This document shows positions 5,043-7,274 of a stretch of DNA of 7,274 nucleotides, one piece after another. Source of the stretch: Solobacterium sp. (lineage in GTDB: Bacteria > Bacillota_I > Bacilli_A > Erysipelotrichales > Erysipelotrichaceae); contig JAFWJP010000177.1 of assembly GCA_017514645.1 (NCBI GenBank), positions 1 to 7,274 of the forward strand. The letters are read 5' to 3'. The notes under the pieces were generated by a model. It was given only the letters and a program-made list of their open reading frames with translations. It was not told the DNA's origin and made no database searches. The position numbers were made by a program, and so were the translations under genes. How positions within the stretch are numbered: the first letter of the stretch is position 1; each line of letters opens with the position of its first letter.

Positions 5043-6749
5043 ATGATGAAATTCAAGGATATTCCATATGAAAGACCGGATATCGATGAAGTGAAAAAGG
5101 AACTGGAACAGCTGAACAAGGATATGTTCAATGCCCGTTCATCCCAGGATGCAGAACAGATCTTCCTGGCAAAGGACAGACTGGAGCGCAAGGTCATGAC
5201 CATGCATGAGATCGCGCAGATCCGCCAGGATATCAATACCAACGATGAATTCTATGTCAACGAGATCAGGTTCTGGAACAAAGCGCTGCCGGAACTGGAG
5301 GAATCTCTGGCCAAGTTCAATGAAACACTTGTGTTCTCGCTGTTTCAGGTTGGTCTTTCCAGAAAGTACGGAGGAATCGTCTTTGAAAACGCGAAACTGG
5401 ATATGAAGTCCTTTGACCCGGAACTGGTACCGGATATGCAGCGGGAAAACGAGCTGACACAGCGGTATGAGAATCTCCTGGCATCTGCCCAGATCGAGTT
5501 TGAAGGCGGTACATATACACTGTCGCAGATGACACCGTTCAAGAATGATCCGGATGATGACAGAAGACTGCGGGCCTGGAAAGCGGAAGGACAGTGGTAC
5601 AAGGATCATCAGCCGGAGATGGATGAGATCTATGATGAATTGGTGCACCTGAGGGACGGAATGGGCCGGAAACTGCACTATGACGGATATACGGAGCTTG
5701 GATATTACCGGATGCACAGAAACTGCTATACCAAGGAAGATGTTGCCGGATTCCGGGAAGCAGTACAGAAGTATGTTGTACCGGTAGCGGCCGAAGTCTA
5801 CAAGCGTCAGGCTGAAAGACTCGGCAAGAGCTATCCGATGAGTTTCGCGGACAATCAGCTGGAATTCCGTTCCGGCAATCCGAAACCTGCCGGAGATGCG
5901 GATACCGTTCTCGCAGCCGCAAAGAAGTTCTATGATGAACTGTCACCGGAAACCAGCGAGTTCTTCAATACCATGCTGGACAACGAACTGATGGATGTCC
6001 TGTCACGGGAAGGCAAGCGCGGCGGCGGTTACTGCACGGGACTGTACGACTACGAAGTACCGTTCATCTTTGCCAATTTCAACGGTACCAAGGGTGATGT
6101 CGAAGTCATGACACACGAAGCAGGCCATGCGTTTGAGGCCTGGCTGAACCGGAAGCGTGTACCGGTCCGGACCATATTCCCGTCCATGGACGGTGCGGAA
6201 GTCCATTCCATGTCCATGGAATTCTTCGGTGAACTGTGGGCGGAGGATTTCTTCGGCAAGGATGCCCGTAAATTCCTGTACAGCCATCTGGCCGGAGCGC
6301 TGACATTCATTCCTTACGGAACCATGGTGGATCATTTCCAGCATGAAGTCTATGCAAAGCCGGATATGACACTGCGGGAACGCCACGATGTCTGGAAGAA
6401 GCTGATGGGAATCTATATGCCCTGGGAACGTCTGGACGGAGAGATCCCGTTCTATTCCGAAGGAGAACACTGGCAGCTGAAGCATCATATCTATTCCAGC
6501 CCGTTCTACTATATTGACTACTGTCTGGCTCAGACGGTTGCGCTGGAATTCTGGTCCATGATCCGTGAAGACAAGGACTATGCCTGGGAGCGCTATATGG
6601 CCTATACATCCCAGGGTGGAGGTGATACGTTTGTCGCAATGCTGGACAAGGCAAGGCTGGAATCTCCGTTCTATCCGGAGACGCTGAAGCGGATCTGTGA
6701 GAAAGCAGGAAAGTATCTGGAAGAATTCGATCTGACAGGAATTGAGTAG
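5043..6749 (+). CDS. M3 family oligoendopeptidase (PepF-like zinc peptidase)
   Basis: Cytoplasmic zinc metallopeptidase that cuts short peptides internally. The 568 residues fit the M3 oligoendopeptidase subgroup of about 560 residues rather than classical PepF of about 600. The zinc site is HEAGH at 358-362 (H358, H362, with E359 as catalytic base). The third ligand is probably E386 in GAEVHSMSMEFF, at the spacing seen in thimet oligopeptidase. Near the C-terminus HHIYSSPFYYIDY (481-493) carries the conserved His/Tyr residues that hold the substrate. The N-terminal two-thirds is helical and charged, with no signal peptide or membrane segment. It has its own promoter and a strong GGAGGAG ribosome binding site. 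Two ATG codons stand in tandem at 5043 and 5046; spacing permits either. With the next gene it forms a peptide-degrading pair feeding free amino acids. Confidence 0.93.
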   Translation: MMKFKDIPYERPDIDEVKKELEQLNKDMFNARSSQDAEQIFLAKDRLERKVMTMHEIAQIRQDINTNDEFYVNEIRFWNKALPELEESLAKFNETLVFSLFQVGLSRKYGGIVFENAKLDMKSFDPELVPDMQRENELTQRYENLLASAQIEFEGGTYTLSQMTPFKNDPDDDRRLRAWKAEGQWYKDHQPEMDEIYDELVHLRDGMGRKLHYDGYTELGYYRMHRNCYTKEDVAGFREAVQKYVVPVAAEVYKRQAERLGKSYPMSFADNQLEFRSGNPKPAGDADTVLAAAKKFYDELSPETSEFFNTMLDNELMDVLSREGKRGGGYCTGLYDYEVPFIFANFNGTKGDVEVMTHEAGHAFEAWLNRKRVPVRTIFPSMDGAEVHSMSMEFFGELWAEDFFGKDARKFLYSHLAGALTFIPYGTMVDHFQHEVYAKPDMTLRERHDVWKKLMGIYMPWERLDGEIPFYSEGEHWQLKHHIYSSPFYYIDYCLAQTVALEFWSMIREDKDYAWERYMAYTSQGGGDTFVAMLDKARLESPFYPETLKRICEKAGKYLEEFDLTGIE

Positions 6750-6750
6750 G

Positions 6751-6778
6751 ATACAGGCGGGGATCCCGCCTGTATTTT
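6751..6778 (+). terminator. Hairpin after the oligoendopeptidase gene, short T run
   Basis: ATACAGGCGGG (6751-6761) pairs perfectly with CCCGCCTGTAT (6765-6775) around a GAT loop, starting right after the TAG at 6747-6749. Only about four T residues follow before AAGG, so termination may be incomplete and some transcripts could reach the downstream aminopeptidase gene. Confidence 0.7.
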
Positions 6779-6799
6779 AAGGAATATGAGGAAAATGAT

Positions 6800-7274
6800 A
6801 TGAATGAAACGGAAAGAATCAAAGCACTGTCAAATGCGTTCGGACCGAGCGGATTTGAAGAAGATGTCGCAGACATCGTCAAACAGGAACTGAAGGATAT
6901 CGGTATTATGGAACGGGATTCCATGTGGAATCACCGGATGATCCTGAATCCGGAAAACAAGGGGCCGAAGGTCATGCTGGACGCGCATCTTGATGAAGTC
7001 GGAGTGATTGTCCAGGCGGTGAAACTGAACGGAACCATGCGTTTTCTGACGCTGGGCGGCTGGTCTCTGCCCAATCTGCCTTCCTCTTCATTCCGTCTGC
7101 GCAATCAGTACAATGAATACGTGAAGGCTGTTGTCGCATCCAAACCGCCGCACTTCATGTCCGCTGCCGACCGCAGCGCAGCGCTGTCGGTCGATCAGAT
7201 GGTACTGGACTGCGGCAGCACTTCCAAAGAGGAGACAGAAACACGTTTCGGGCTGGGAATCGCATCGGTGGGTG
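6800..7274 (+). CDS. M42 family metallo-aminopeptidase (N-terminal part, runs off the window)
   Basis: M42 enzymes (glutamyl aminopeptidase/deblocking aminopeptidase/endoglucanase M type) form large cytoplasmic tetrahedral complexes that remove N-terminal residues from peptides using two metal ions. Only the first 158 residues are in the window; the frame is open to the edge. Visible family features are FGPSGFEEDV (14-23), VMLDAHLDEVG (58-68) with the first metal ligand H63 and D65, GGW (86-88), SKPPHF (114-119) and LDCGSTSKEE (136-145). The remaining ligands expected in the ALDNR- and EE-type motifs lie beyond the edge. The ATG at 6800 has GAGGA at 6788-6792, 7 bases upstream. It starts 50 bases after the oligoendopeptidase stop; I see no clear promoter of its own, so it probably depends on readthrough of the hairpin at 6751-6778. 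Confidence 0.85.
   Translation, partial: MNETERIKALSNAFGPSGFEEDVADIVKQELKDIGIMERDSMWNHRMILNPENKGPKVMLDAHLDEVGVIVQAVKLNGTMRFLTLGGWSLPNLPSSSFRLRNQYNEYVKAVVASKPPHFMSAADRSAALSVDQMVLDCGSTSKEETETRFGLGIASVG

Noticed and set aside
4843..5046. A 67-codon plus-strand frame through the tRNA region
   Set aside because: It is simply the antisense of the tRNA gene plus the promoter region; it has no ribosome binding site.

Overview
The window reads as ordinary chromosomal DNA of a low-to-medium GC member of the Bacillota. Gene content and protein style (a Rex regulator, a YdiF-like ABC-F protein, a pyrophosphate-type phosphofructokinase of about 400 residues, an M3 oligoendopeptidase and an M42 aminopeptidase) fit an anaerobic, fermentative gut-type Firmicute, perhaps of the Erysipelotrichia. 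That placement is inference from overall protein likeness, not from a marker gene. I see no mobile element, CRISPR array or phage gene.

Layout. Bases 39-4789 hold four plus-strand genes packed head to tail: rex (redox-sensing repressor), a shortened asparaginyl-tRNA synthetase-like protein, an ABC-F ATPase and a phosphofructokinase. Gaps are 12, 30 and 11 bases. A 20-base perfect palindrome spans the end of the synthetase-like gene. The cluster closes with a strong intrinsic terminator at 4796-4823. Next, on the minus strand, is a tRNA-Ser(CGA) gene at 4844-4934, driven by its own extended -10 promoter. Back to back with it is a promoter for a plus-strand M3-family oligoendopeptidase (5043-6749). 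That gene is followed by a GC-rich hairpin with only a short T run, then by an M42-family aminopeptidase that runs off the right edge (6800 onward).

How the parts work together. Rex senses the NADH/NAD+ ratio, phosphofructokinase controls glycolytic flux, and ABC-F proteins act on the ribosome, so the first cluster joins redox and carbon metabolism to translation. The most unusual gene is the synthetase-like one. It keeps the N-terminal OB-fold (anticodon-binding) domain, motif 1 and the AsnRS C-terminal signature, but it has lost the catalytic loop of motif 2, the arginine of motif 3 and the amino-acid-pocket segment. It probably cannot charge tRNA and may be a tRNA-binding or regulatory paralogue. 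The two peptidases on the right form a peptide-breakdown pair.

The second unusual signal is at the tRNA-Ser gene. Its acceptor stem is continued outward by 14 more base pairs between leader and trailer, including the encoded CCA, giving a 21-pair helix in the precursor RNA.
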